NCBI RefSeq assembly: GCF_016743815.1
Contig: NZ_CP061035.1
Coordinates: 2,916,501-2,980,500, forward strand
Source of the DNA: Sphingomonas aliaeris
Lineage (GTDB): Bacteria; Pseudomonadota; Alphaproteobacteria; Sphingomonadales; Sphingomonadaceae
Length of the DNA stretch: 64,000 nucleotides
Direction: 5' to 3'
Position 1 is the first letter of the stretch; each line of letters starts with the position of its first letter. A program made the position numbers and the translations under genes. The notes beneath the pieces are model-generated. The model made no database searches and was not told the DNA's origin. It saw only the letters and a program-made list of their open reading frames with translations. Below are positions 9,535-18,733 of this stretch, in pieces.

Positions 9535-11544
9535 GCTCATCCTGCCGATGCCCGGCTGGATGCTCGATCTCGGGCTCGCGCTGTCGATTACCTTGTCCGT
9601 CATGATCCTGATGACCGCATTGTTCATCGAAAAGCCGCTGCAACTATCCGCTTTCCCGACGATCCTGCTGATCTCGACGATGCTGCGTCTCGGCCTGAAT
9701 CTCGCCTCGACGCGCCTGATCCTCGGTCACGGCCACGAAGGATCCACGGCCACGAAGGATCCGAGGCGGCAGGCGGGGTTATCGCCGCTTTCGGAGAGTT
9801 CCTGATCGGCGGCGACACCGTCATCGGCCTGACGATCTTCGCTATCTTGATCGTCATCAACTTCGTAGTCATCACCAAAGGCGCCGGCCGCATCGCCGAA
9901 GTCGCAGCGCGTTTCAGCCTGGATTCGATGCCCGGCAAGCAGATGGCGATCGACGCGGATCTCAGCGCCGGCACGATCGACGAGACGGTCGCCAAGGAAC
10001 GCCGCGCCGAGGTAGAGGCCGAAAGCGGCTTCTACGGCGCGATGGACGGTGCATCGAAATTCGTGAAGGGGGATGCGGTCGCCGCTCTGCTCATCACCGC
10101 GATCAACGTGCTGGTCGGCCTCATCATCGGCGTGGCGGAACATGGCGTGCCCTTTGCCGAGGCATTCCATACCTATACCCTGCTGACGGTCGGCGACGGC
10201 ATGGTCAGCCAGATTCCGGCCCTGATCGTCTCGACTGCGGCCGGCCTAATGGTGTCGAAGGGCGGGGTTGCCGGGAAAACCGGAGCCGCGCTCGGTGAGC
10301 AGCTCGGTCGATATCCCAAGGCGTTCGGAATGGTCTCCGCGCTGATGGCCGCGCTGGCGTTGCTGCCCGGCCTGCCTTTCCTGCCATTCGCGATTTTTGC
10401 CGGCCTGAGCGGATGGGCCGCATGGCATCTCAGCAAGACCGCCAACGCGAAGATCGCCAAGACCGCTGCCGACGAAGCGATGGCGATCGCGGCAGAACCG
10501 GTCGCCGAGGAGCCGATTTCGCGGACGCTGGCGATCGACGCGATCCGGATCGAGATCGGCTACGGCCTGTTGCCGATCATCAACGATGCGCAGCGTGAAC
10601 CTCGCCTGGACGATCAGGTTCGCGCCCTCCGTCGTCAGATGGCGACCGATTACGGCTTCGTCCTCCCATCCGTCCGCATCATCGACAACATGGCGCTGCA
10701 ACCCAGCGAATATGTCGTCTACGTCAAGGAAACCGAGGCGGCACGCGGCGAAATCCGGCTCGACCGGCTGTTGGTGATCAACCCGGAGGGTGGCCCGCTC
10801 GCGCTGCCGGGGGAGGAAACGCGCGAGCCGGTGTTCAACCTGCCCGCCTTGTGGATCGACCGCGAGTTGCGCGACGAAGCCGGGCTTCGCGGCCTGACCG
10901 TCGTGGATTGCGGAACGATCATCACGACGCACCTGACCGAGCTCGTGAAGGACAATATCGCCGATTTCCTGAGCTACACCGAGACCCAAAAACTGCTGAA
11001 CGAGGTCCACCGGGATTCGGAAAAGCTCGTCGCGGACATCGTACCGGCGAAGATCAGCGTGTCCGGCGTGCAGCGGATTCTCCAGAACCTGCTGTCGGAA
11101 GGCATTTCGATCCGCGATATCCCGACAATTCTGGAAGGCATTGCGGAGGCCGCTCCGCTGACCCACAGCCTGACCCAGATCACCGAACATGTACGCGGCC
11201 GTCTCGCCCGGCAGATATCGGCGCAACAGGCGCGCGACGGCGCAATTCCGATCGTCACCTTGTCGGGTGCATGGGACGAAGCGTTCGCCGCCAGCATCGT
11301 CGGCGAGGGCGAGGACCGCCAACTGGCGATGGCACCGTCCGCGCTCCAAGGGTTTCTCGGCGCAGTGCGTGAAACGCTCGATCGACTGGCTGGCGAGGGC
11401 GAGATTCCCTGCCTCTTGACCAATCCCTCGATCCGGCCGTTCGTCCGATCCATAATCGAACGCGTCCGCCCCGCCACGGTCGTCCTGTCGCAGAACGAAA
11501 TCCATGCCCGCGCCCGCATTCGGTCGCTCGGTACGATCGGCTGA
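9527..11544 (+). pseudogene. flhA: flhA, 5'-truncated and frame-broken by a 17-bp duplication
   Basis: FlhA is the inner-membrane gate protein of the flagellar type III export apparatus. Homology begins at IVMLILPMPGWMLDLGLALS, so only the first few dozen codons are lost at the flgH junction. It runs through the membrane segments (SITLSVMILMTALFIEKPLQ) to LGHGHEG, where a 17-bp tandem repeat shifts the frame. The second frame resumes with the expected EAAGGVIAAFGEFL and continues to the C-terminal cytoplasmic domain (LTHSLTQITEHVRGRLARQI). No start codon or promoter is preserved in front of it. As read, the gene is non-functional. An intact copy elsewhere in the genome cannot be excluded. Confidence 0.88.
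9728..9761 (+). repeat. 17-bp direct tandem duplication inside flhA
   Basis: CACGGCCACGAAGGATC occurs at 9728-9744 and again immediately at 9745-9761. Removing one copy restores a continuous FlhA frame (LGHGHEGSEAAGGVIAAFGE). The unit is not a multiple of three, so it shifts the frame. It is the kind of lesion produced by replication slippage. Confidence 0.95.
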
Positions 11545-11602
11545 ACCGCGCCTCGCCTATAATAAGACGGGATACGTTCACGCATCCCCCGAAAGGACCT
11601 GC

Positions 11603-13055
11603 ATGATCTCCGTCGCCGCCAGCCTGTTCGCCCCCCTGAGGCGACGACAATGACGGGCCAGACTTACGGGCCGGCGGACATGCCCGCGTTCGGAACGCTG
11701 CTGGCCATCGATCCTATCGTGATGACCGGCGCGACGTCGGTACAAGCCACCATGACTTCGTTCGGCACGCTGCCCGGCGCTGCTCCGACGCCCGTCATCC
11801 CCGCCCCTGGCCCGAATGCGGACTTGAAACTCCCCGCCCCCCGATGACAACATTGTTGACGATCGCCTCGGTCCCCGGGGCCAAAACTCCGTCAGCCATC
11901 TCCGTCGTCCAGCCAGATGAGGAGCCGGTCGTCGAAGCAGCCGTTCCGCCTACCGAATGTCCGGCAGAGCCGGAGACGCTCGCGCAGGATATGCCGGTAC
12001 CGCCCAAGGCAGCGCCGAAGGATCAGCCGCCTCCCACGGCCCCTGCGGCCCCCGCCACCAACAAAGGCCGTCCGGAAGCTCCGGCGATCGGCAGCGCGTT
12101 GCAATTGGCCGCTCAGCCAAGCGCACCAGTCATCACCGACCAGCCCGCAAAGAAAGACGCCGTAAAGTCCGAGAAGCCAAAGGCCGCCCCGCCCCCGGAC
12201 GAGCCGCCGTTTGCCATCGACACGCCCTCCCCGCTCCCCCAGCCGGCAGCGATAGCCTTGCCGATGCCGGCAAACCCGCCGGTCGAGAGGACGCCATCCG
12301 ATCCCAAGTCCAGTCAGGCGGATCCGGCATCGGGCGGGCCGGTGATCAGCCAGTCTACTGCCCCGGTGCTTCGCGCGGCGATTGCCGTGGAAGACGGGAA
12401 ATATGACGACCCGGTCGAGCAGCGGGACGTACCGAACATGCCGTCGAACATGACCTCGCCGTCCACCGCACCCGGTGCCGACCCGGCCCCCGCCAGCGCC
12501 CCCGCGCGCGACATCGCGCCGGCGTTCGCCGCCGCACTCGCCCCCCATACCGCTCCCCCGGAAAGCACGCCCAAGCCCCCGATCGCCACGATCACGGCCC
12601 AGCCCGGGCGGATCGGACAGGAACTGGGCGTCGCCATCGCGCATCACGTCGCGAGCGGAACGGCCGCGACGGGCGGCGGGGAAACCATCACGCTGCGTCT
12701 CAACCCCGTCGACATGGGGCGGATCGAGGTGAAGCTGTCGTTCGACGATAGCGGCACGCTGCGCGCCGTCGTCTCCGCCGATACGCCCGCCGCGCTCGAT
12801 ATGCTGCGCCGGGACAGCGCGGATCTCGGCCGCGCGCTGAGCGATGCCGGGGTTCGCGCAGATACGCAGACGCTGCGGTTCGATACGCGCGCCGGAGACG
12901 GTCAGCGCGGGCAGGCGAATGATAACGGACCGCCCTGGCAACGCCAGCAGGACCCCCGCGCCGCCGCGATGGCCGACACCGGACCGGACACAATTGAAGA
13001 CATCACCGCCTACCGCCCGCTGCGCACCCGCGGCGGTGTCGATCTGGTTGCCTGA
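11603..13055 (+). pseudogene. fliK: fliK, flagellar hook-length control protein, frame broken twice
   Basis: The C-terminal domain is clear: LRLNPVDMGRIEVKLSFDDS followed by ADTPAALDMLRRDSADLGRAL, the hook-length/export-switch domain of FliK. Most of the rest is a Pro/Ala-rich linker typical of the ruler region. The longest frame as read starts at 11844. Upstream, two short frames (11603-11653 and 11650-11847) join to it if one C is added to each of the C6 tracts at 11631-11636 and 11837-11842. That gives one 484-codon protein starting MISVAASLFAP, behind an AAAGGA ribosome site. Both breaks in C6 runs suggests sequence error as much as decay. flgD follows 10 bases downstream. Confidence 0.8.
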
Positions 13056-13065
13056 GGAGTAAGAC

Positions 13066-13722
13066 ATGGCCACGATTACCAGCCCGATTACCGGCACCGC
13101 GCCGACCGCCGCGACAACCGCGGCGAAACAGACCGACGTCGATTTCAACATGTTCCTGAAACTGCTGACGACCCAGATGCAGAACCAGGACCCGCTGAAG
13201 CCGATGGAATCCACCGAATATACCCAGCAGCTGGCGCAGTTCACGCAGGTGCAGCAGTCCGTCAAGCAGACCGGGACGCTGGACAGCATCCTCGCGCAAT
13301 TGAGCACGCAGAACATGACGCAGGCGTCGGGCTTCATCGGAAAGACGGCGGAGTTCGACTCCGCCGTGACGGGCCTGTCCGCGGACCGGCCGGCGCAATG
13401 GAGCTACAAGGCGAACTCGTCCGTCACGGAGCTTACCGCCACAATTACCGATTCCAGCGGCAAGCAGGTCTCGTCCGCCACGATCATGCCCGATCAGAGC
13501 GGCGCGTTCAGCTGGGACGGAACTATGGCAAACGGCGCGAAGGCACCGCCGGGCGCCTATACGCTGGCGCTGAAGGCCAGCACGACCACCGGCACCACCA
13601 TTCCGGTCGCGATCACCACCAGCGGACGCGTGGACGACGTGATGAGCAATGGCGGCGCGGTGACGCTGGGCGTCAACGGCGCGCAGATCGACATGTCGAA
13701 GCTGGTCAGGCTGACCGGTTGA
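13066..13722 (+). CDS. flgD: Flagellar hook assembly scaffold FlgD
   Basis: 218 residues. FlgD caps the growing hook. The N-terminal segment has the conserved DFNMFLKLLTTQMQNQDPLKPM and a following EYTQQLAQFTQVQQ; the C-terminal half is the Ig-like/tudor domain with the F-S-W-D-G motif and P-P-G-A-Y. The gene is complete, has GAGGAG upstream of the start, and follows fliK directly, as in many flagellar operons. The expected next gene, flgE, is absent: a tRNA follows instead. Confidence 0.93.
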   Translation: MATITSPITGTAPTAATTAAKQTDVDFNMFLKLLTTQMQNQDPLKPMESTEYTQQLAQFTQVQQSVKQTGTLDSILAQLSTQNMTQASGFIGKTAEFDSAVTGLSADRPAQWSYKANSSVTELTATITDSSGKQVSSATIMPDQSGAFSWDGTMANGAKAPPGAYTLALKASTTTGTTIPVAITTSGRVDDVMSNGGAVTLGVNGAQIDMSKLVRLTG

Positions 13723-13810
13723 ACGATCGCTCCCCCCACTCGAACGGCGCGACGTCCTTGACGCTATCGGCGCCAGTCGATAGGAAAACGCCGCGTCGCA
13801 ACGACGTCGA

Positions 13811-13883
13811 GCGGGCGTAGCATAGTGGTAATGCTCTAGCCTTCCAAGCTAGCTAGGGGGTTCGATTCCCCTCGCCCGCTCCA
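13811..13883 (+). tRNA. tRNA-Gly (anticodon TCC)
   Basis: Complete cloverleaf: acceptor GCGGGCG (13811-13817) pairs with CGCCCGC (13873-13879). The D-arm GCATAGTGGTAATGC, the anticodon stem CTAGC/GCTAG with loop CTTCCAA (anticodon TCC) and the T-arm AGGGG-TTCGATT-type loop are all present. CCA is encoded at 13881-13883. The opposite strand is read by the 3' end of the neighbouring glycoside hydrolase-like frame. Confidence 0.97.
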
Positions 13884-15434
13884 GGATTTAGCTGCCTCCT
13901 CCGCCCGATACGCGTCGATGACCGCCGCGAGCGCAGGATCGGCACGACGATCCGCCGCGTTCGGGGAAAAACGCAGCAACCCGTTCGGGCAATACCGGTC
14001 GTCGTCCCAACCCGGATGGTCCAGGATCGGGTACAGGCACACGCCTTCGACCGGTACGCCCATCGCGACGGCGGCACGGACTTCCGCCAGGATCATCCGC
14101 AGCCACGCCGCACGCCCATCGCCTTCGATCCCCGTTTCCGCGATGAAGATCGGCCGGCCGTACCGCGCATAGGTCTCCGCGAGCAGATCGCGCAGCGGGC
14201 GGGCGAGCGGATCGCCGATGGCAAGCGTCGCCCCGCCGTGAACCCACTGGTTGTTGTGGTAGAAGTTGATCCCGACGATATCGAGCAGGTCCGTCCGCCC
14301 GCCAAGCTGCGGCCAGCTTTTACCCGCGATCATGTCCCATGCCTGATATTGCGCGACCCGGTGCCCCTCGGCCACGCCCGCATCCTGCGGACGCAAGGGG
14401 TTGGTGCGGACGTTGATGATCGGATCGGCATGAACGAAGCGCGCATCGGGATCGACCGCCCGGATGGCGTCCATCGCTGCGATCGCGGCTCGGACGAGTT
14501 GCACCTTGAACTCGAACCCGCGCCGGCCGGCGAACGGGTTCATATAGCCCACATCGCCTCCGCCCCAGGACAGGAACGAGATCTCGTTGACCGGCGCATA
14601 GAAACGGCGCTCGCCGGGACCCGCCGGACCGATGTGTCGAGCCGCGGCGGCGGCGAAGGCGGCGAACCTTTCGACGAATTCCGGCTGCCACACGTCGACA
14701 TCGTCCGGCCATCCGTAATGCAGCAGGTCCCAGATCACTTCCGTACCCGTCTCGCGTGCGGCCGAAAGCTGCCGGTCGAGGCTCGACCAATCGTATCGCC
14801 CGGGTTCGCGCTCGATCAGGTGCCAGCGCAAGCCATCGCGCACCGTCAGGATACCGTGCTTGGCCAACTCGCGATAATCATGATCGGCATGCAGGTCATG
14901 CTGGCTCGCGGCGATGACATCGATCCGCCGCCGGTCGTGTCCACGGCGGTGGGTCGAACATTCGAACCCGCCTTGCAGGAAACTGCGAAACAGACCTGTG
15001 GGCCGTGCCCTCGGCGCACGCGCGGCGATCGCGTCTGCAATCCGTCCCGGCCATTCCGACACGTCGACCGGTCCATCGTGCCGTATCAGCGCGGGACGCA
15101 GATACAGCCGGTCCATCGCGGGGTCCACGTCGGGAACGTTCTGGCACGCGACCACCACGTCGAACGCCGGCATCCGGCTGGCAAGATAGGCCACGGTATC
15201 CTCGAACGACAGGTGATACGGCGTGCGATCCACCGGCACGCCTGCCGCCTCCAGCCGGCGCGCGGCGGTATCCTGCAGGCCGGACGGTCGGAAGCAGACG
15301 ACCGCAGAAACCTGGTGGAGCGCGGGATCCAGCGCCCGAACCAGTCGGCGCACGTCCGACGCGTCGCCCCTGCCGGTAAGCGACGCGAAGACGAACAGGA
15401 TACGGATCGGTGAAACGCGGGCGATCGGGCTCAA
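13836..15434 (-). CDS. Two-domain protein: glycosyltransferase-like N-terminus and clan-A glycoside hydrolase-like C-terminus
   Basis: 532 residues from a TTG start at 15434, the only suitable start before the conserved RILFVFASLTG strand. Residues 1-130 resemble the N-terminal Rossmann lobe of a GT-B glycosyltransferase (RRLEAAGVPVDRTPYH). Residues about 165-515 look like a TIM-barrel hydrolase of the GH1/GH-A type. They include DGLRWHLIEREPGRYDW, the acid/base pair N-E in PVNEIS (about residue 284) and a nucleophile-like E in IFIAETGIEG (about residue 432). It lies 22 bases behind the glycosyltransferase/mutase fusion on the same strand, probably as an operon for a surface glycan. The last 16 codons are antisense to tRNA-Gly, so the true stop context is odd. 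Confidence 0.75.
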   Translation of the reverse strand: MSPIARVSPIRILFVFASLTGRGDASDVRRLVRALDPALHQVSAVVCFRPSGLQDTAARRLEAAGVPVDRTPYHLSFEDTVAYLASRMPAFDVVVACQNVPDVDPAMDRLYLRPALIRHDGPVDVSEWPGRIADAIAARAPRARPTGLFRSFLQGGFECSTHRRGHDRRRIDVIAASQHDLHADHDYRELAKHGILTVRDGLRWHLIEREPGRYDWSSLDRQLSAARETGTEVIWDLLHYGWPDDVDVWQPEFVERFAAFAAAAARHIGPAGPGERRFYAPVNEISFLSWGGGDVGYMNPFAGRRGFEFKVQLVRAAIAAMDAIRAVDPDARFVHADPIINVRTNPLRPQDAGVAEGHRVAQYQAWDMIAGKSWPQLGGRTDLLDIVGINFYHNNQWVHGGATLAIGDPLARPLRDLLAETYARYGRPIFIAETGIEGDGRAAWLRMILAEVRAAVAMGVPVEGVCLYPILDHPGWDDDRYCPNGLLRFSPNAADRRADPALAAVIDAYRAEEAAKSWSGRGESNPLASLEG

Positions 15435-15456
15435 ACGTCGCCCTTGCGATGAAGCG

Positions 15457-17763
15457 TCATTCCGCCGCCGTCAGCGCCAGCGTGTCCGCCTTTGCGCGCA
15501 TCCGCCGATACGTCGCCAATGCCTGCCCGACCACCTGGTCCATATTATAATAGCGATAGGTCGCGAGCCGCCCCACGAACGTCACGTTGGGCTGTGCATC
15601 GGCCAGCGCCTCGTACCGCTTGAACAGCGCCTGATTTTCCGGCCGCGGGATCGGGTAATACGGGTCGCCCTCCGCACTTGGGAATTCGTAGGTGACGCTC
15701 GTCTTGTCGTGCACCTGCCCGGTCAGATGCTTGTACTCCGTGATGCGCGTGTACGGCACCGCCTCGTTCGGATAATTGACCACCGCGACCGGCTGGAACT
15801 CCGCCACGTCATGCGTCTCGTGCCGGAATTCGAGGCTGCGATAGGGCAGCTTCCCGAACCGGAAGTCGAAATATTCGTCGATCGGCCCGGTGAAGACGAT
15901 ATGGTCCGCATCGACCCAGCCGATAACGTCGCGATATTCGACGCCCGTTTCGACGGTGATGTTCGGATGATCCAGCATCCGCTCGAACATCTTCGTATAC
16001 CCCGCTGCCGGCATCGCCTGGAACCGGTCGTTGAAATAGCGGTCGTCGGTCGATGTCCGCGTCGGGACGCGCGCGGTGACCGCGCGGTCCAGTTCCGACG
16101 GGTCCAGCCCCCATTGCTTGCGCGTGTAACCGCGGAAGAACTTTTCGTAGAGCTCGCGTCCGACTGCCGACACCACGACATCCTCCGACGTCCGGATATC
16201 CGCGACCGGTTCGGCGCGCGACGCAAGGAACGCTTCCGCCGCCGCATCGCTGTCGAGCGACAGCCCGTACAGCGCATTCACCGTCGTGCGGTTGATCGGG
16301 ATCGGGACGAGCTTGTCGTCCACGTCCGCCAGAACGCGATGCTCGTAATTCCGCCATTCCGTGAAGCGCGACAGGTAATCGAACACCTCGGCCGAATTGG
16401 TGTGGAAGATGTGCGGGCCATATCGGTGGATCAGCACGCCGGCGGCGTCATGCTCGTCATACGCGTTGCCCCCGACATGCGGACGTCGGTCGACCACCAG
16501 CACGCGCTGCCCCGCATCCGCCGCCAGCCGCTCTGCCAGCACCGCGCCGGCAAAACCGGCACCCACGATCAACGTATCGTATTTCGGCTTGGCGCGCGGA
16601 ATGCGGCCGGTGGTCGAGCATGCCCGCGCGATCTCGTTGGCCATTGCCGCCTGGGTCCGGTCCCAGGACTGCGTCGCCAGCACCGCGTCCGCCGCATCGC
16701 GCCAGTCGCCCTGCTTCGGAAGTTTCAGCGCCGTTTCGATAGCGGCGATGAAGGCGGGTGCGTCCTGCGCGATTCCGACCGCTTGCATGTCGCCATAGTG
16801 GCGAACGACATCGACGATCGGCGTGGATACGACGGGCAGGCCACCGGCAAGATATTCCGGCGTCTTCGTCGGGCTGATGAAGCGTGTCGCCTCGTTGATC
16901 GCGAACGGCATCATCGCGACGTCCCATCCGGTCAGATAGGCCGGCAGGTCGGCATAGTCGCGCGACCCGAGCCAGTGGATGTTCGGTCGATGCGGCAGGT
17001 TCGCCGGGTCGATCTTCACGACCGGGCCGATCATCACGAGCGACCAGTCCGGGCGCGCCGCGGCCACCGCATCGATCAGCGCCAGATCGATCCGTTCGTC
17101 GATGACGCCGTAGAAACCGATCTTGCGCGACGGAATATCACGCTGGTCCGCCGCCTCGTCGATCCCGCCGCGCGCCTGTGCGAAATGCGCGACATCGACC
17201 GCGGACGGGAACGGATGGACATTCGAATGACGGTGCCGCTTCGCTTCGTACAGACTGTATCCGCCGGTGAAGACGACGTCCGCACGCGACAGCAAACGCG
17301 CTTCCCGCGCCAGCAACGCGGGATCGGCGAAGCGGAATGCGGACAGTTCGTCCATGCAATCGTACACCACCGCCGACGCATCGATCTGCTGCGTGAACCC
17401 GATCATCGCGGGCGTGTAGAACCACAGGACAGGGCGTCCGGTCACACTCGTCCGCACAAACGAATTCAGCAGGTTACGTAATCCGGTTTGCACCTCCTGC
17501 GCGGACCACCAATGCGGCAGGCGCGGGCGCAACGCGACGACATTGTCATCGCCGAACGGATGATGTTCCAGATATGGCAGGGGATGGTCGCACGGAATGT
17601 GCTCCTCCCAGAAATAGACCGGCTGAGTCGCGGCAAACCGTCGCATCAGATGCTGCGGCCGCTGCGTCACGAAATCCCAGCGGAGATGCGAGAAACAGAT
17701 CAGAGGGACTGCGCGGTCATCATCGTTGATCGCGAATTTCGATGGTTTGGCAGTCCCGTGCAC
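15457..17763 (-). CDS. Fusion of a glycosyltransferase and UDP-galactopyranose mutase
   Basis: 768 residues from a GTG at 17763. Residues about 1-385 form a glycosyltransferase-like part: FSHLRWDFVTQRPQHLMRRF near the N-terminus, a GFYGVIDERIDL start of the second lobe and a P-T-K-T-P-E-Y-L-A-G-G-L-P donor-site motif. Residues 395-768 are a complete UDP-galactopyranose mutase. It has the FAD motif VGAGFAGAVLAERLA, HVGGNAYDE, YGPHIFHTN, and the C-terminal FVGRLATYRYYNMDQVVGQA with the conserved Arg/Asp pair. The mutase makes UDP-galactofuranose; fused to a transferase it could feed galactofuranose directly into a glycan. It is cotranscribed with the hydrolase-like gene. Confidence 0.9.
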   Translation of the reverse strand: MHGTAKPSKFAINDDDRAVPLICFSHLRWDFVTQRPQHLMRRFAATQPVYFWEEHIPCDHPLPYLEHHPFGDDNVVALRPRLPHWWSAQEVQTGLRNLLNSFVRTSVTGRPVLWFYTPAMIGFTQQIDASAVVYDCMDELSAFRFADPALLAREARLLSRADVVFTGGYSLYEAKRHRHSNVHPFPSAVDVAHFAQARGGIDEAADQRDIPSRKIGFYGVIDERIDLALIDAVAAARPDWSLVMIGPVVKIDPANLPHRPNIHWLGSRDYADLPAYLTGWDVAMMPFAINEATRFISPTKTPEYLAGGLPVVSTPIVDVVRHYGDMQAVGIAQDAPAFIAAIETALKLPKQGDWRDAADAVLATQSWDRTQAAMANEIARACSTTGRIPRAKPKYDTLIVGAGFAGAVLAERLAADAGQRVLVVDRRPHVGGNAYDEHDAAGVLIHRYGPHIFHTNSAEVFDYLSRFTEWRNYEHRVLADVDDKLVPIPINRTTVNALYGLSLDSDAAAEAFLASRAEPVADIRTSEDVVVSAVGRELYEKFFRGYTRKQWGLDPSELDRAVTARVPTRTSTDDRYFNDRFQAMPAAGYTKMFERMLDHPNITVETGVEYRDVIGWVDADHIVFTGPIDEYFDFRFGKLPYRSLEFRHETHDVAEFQPVAVVNYPNEAVPYTRITEYKHLTGQVHDKTSVTYEFPSAEGDPYYPIPRPENQALFKRYEALADAQPNVTFVGRLATYRYYNMDQVVGQALATYRRMRAKADTLALTAAE

Positions 17764-18025
17764 GGCTTTCCAATCTGGCTGAAGGCGGTTTCCCGCGGGC
17801 CATCCGAAATACGGTACCAGCCTCGCGGAGTCGTTGCTCTGAATTATGATTTCAGGAAAATTATCGTGATTACTTAACTACTTGGCCGTTTTCTAAGATC
17901 GTCTTCGGACGCGTCGATGCGGCCGCCGCCGAAGATCGACGCGGTTGATTTTCGTGATCCAACATACCGCGAAAATCACTGGCCGACCGGTGATCGCACC
18001 GGCCGGCCAGTGAATTCGCAGGCGA

Positions 18026-18508
18026 CTACATCGTCGCGAGCATCCTGATGTGATCCTGCACGACCGGAACGATCTTCGCAGCAACCGCCTTGAGCGGCGC
18101 CGACTTGCCGTCCGACGCATAGGATTGCTGCAAAGCGAGCGCTTGGTCATGCGCGGTCTTCTGCTGCTGGATGTACGTCGTGTCGCGCGCCGTGCCCGTC
18201 TGCGCGCGCAGCTTCGCAATCATATCGCGCTGTGCCGGCGTCAGTACCGGCGGTGCAACCCGAACCTTGGACCGGGCCGCTGCCGCCTTCACGTCCGCGG
18301 TGCTTTTCGCATGCGCGCTGATCATCATGTTCGCAAACGACTTCACCTTCGGATCGGTCGTCGATTGCAGGACGATCTGCGACGACTGCCGCTCGAACAG
18401 GTCGCTTGCGCCGGCATTCTTCACATAGTCCGCCGCCGGCATACCCTGTGCGAATGCGGGTGCCGCGATGACGAGGCCGACCGCTGCAAATGGAAGGAAC
18501 ATCTTCAT
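18026..18508 (-). CDS. DUF4142 family secreted protein
   Basis: 160 residues with a signal peptide (FLPFAAVGLVIAAPAFAQG). The rest is a four-helix DUF4142 domain: YVKNAGASDLFERQSSQIVL, then ISAHAKSTADVKAAAAR with the conserved metal-ligand-like H, and VQDHIRMLATM at the C-terminus. Family members are periplasmic or outer-membrane ferritin-like helical bundles of unknown function. The start at 18508 has AGGAGA upstream; 23 extra in-frame codons upstream would spoil the signal peptide. Confidence 0.88.
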   Translation of the reverse strand: MKMFLPFAAVGLVIAAPAFAQGMPAADYVKNAGASDLFERQSSQIVLQSTTDPKVKSFANMMISAHAKSTADVKAAAARSKVRVAPPVLTPAQRDMIAKLRAQTGTARDTTYIQQQKTAHDQALALQQSYASDGKSAPLKAVAAKIVPVVQDHIRMLATM

Positions 18509-18733
18509 TCTATCTCTCCTGATCCGCTTGTCTGAAAGCAGGATGCCGCATGCGCGATGCATCACGGCCCGATCCATGAACCGGGCGGCAACGAAGATGT
18601 TCCAAGTAGAACTGCGGCGCTAATCTCAATCAATCAAATAGTTAGGCGGCGACTTCTTCCGCGGGGCTACCCCGCGATGGGCTATCGATTGCGGCGGTGC
18701 ATCCCTCCCCCGCACCCGGGCGTTGGCGCTGCT

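Noticed and set aside
9238..9761. Long N-terminal extension of the FlhA frame beginning at 9238
   Set aside because: The residues before EAAGGVIAAFGE are antisense to flgH or out of frame with FlhA, so the apparent 768-residue protein is an accident of open frames.
14016..15413. A 465-codon plus-strand frame
   Set aside because: It mirrors the hydrolase-like gene, is rich in Arg, His and Asp with no recognisable domain, and has no ribosome site.
15223..17481. A 752-codon open frame on the plus strand
   Set aside because: It is the antisense of the glycosyltransferase/mutase fusion and the hydrolase-like gene. Its sequence is arginine/histidine-rich with no domain, and the opposite strand carries clear motifs.
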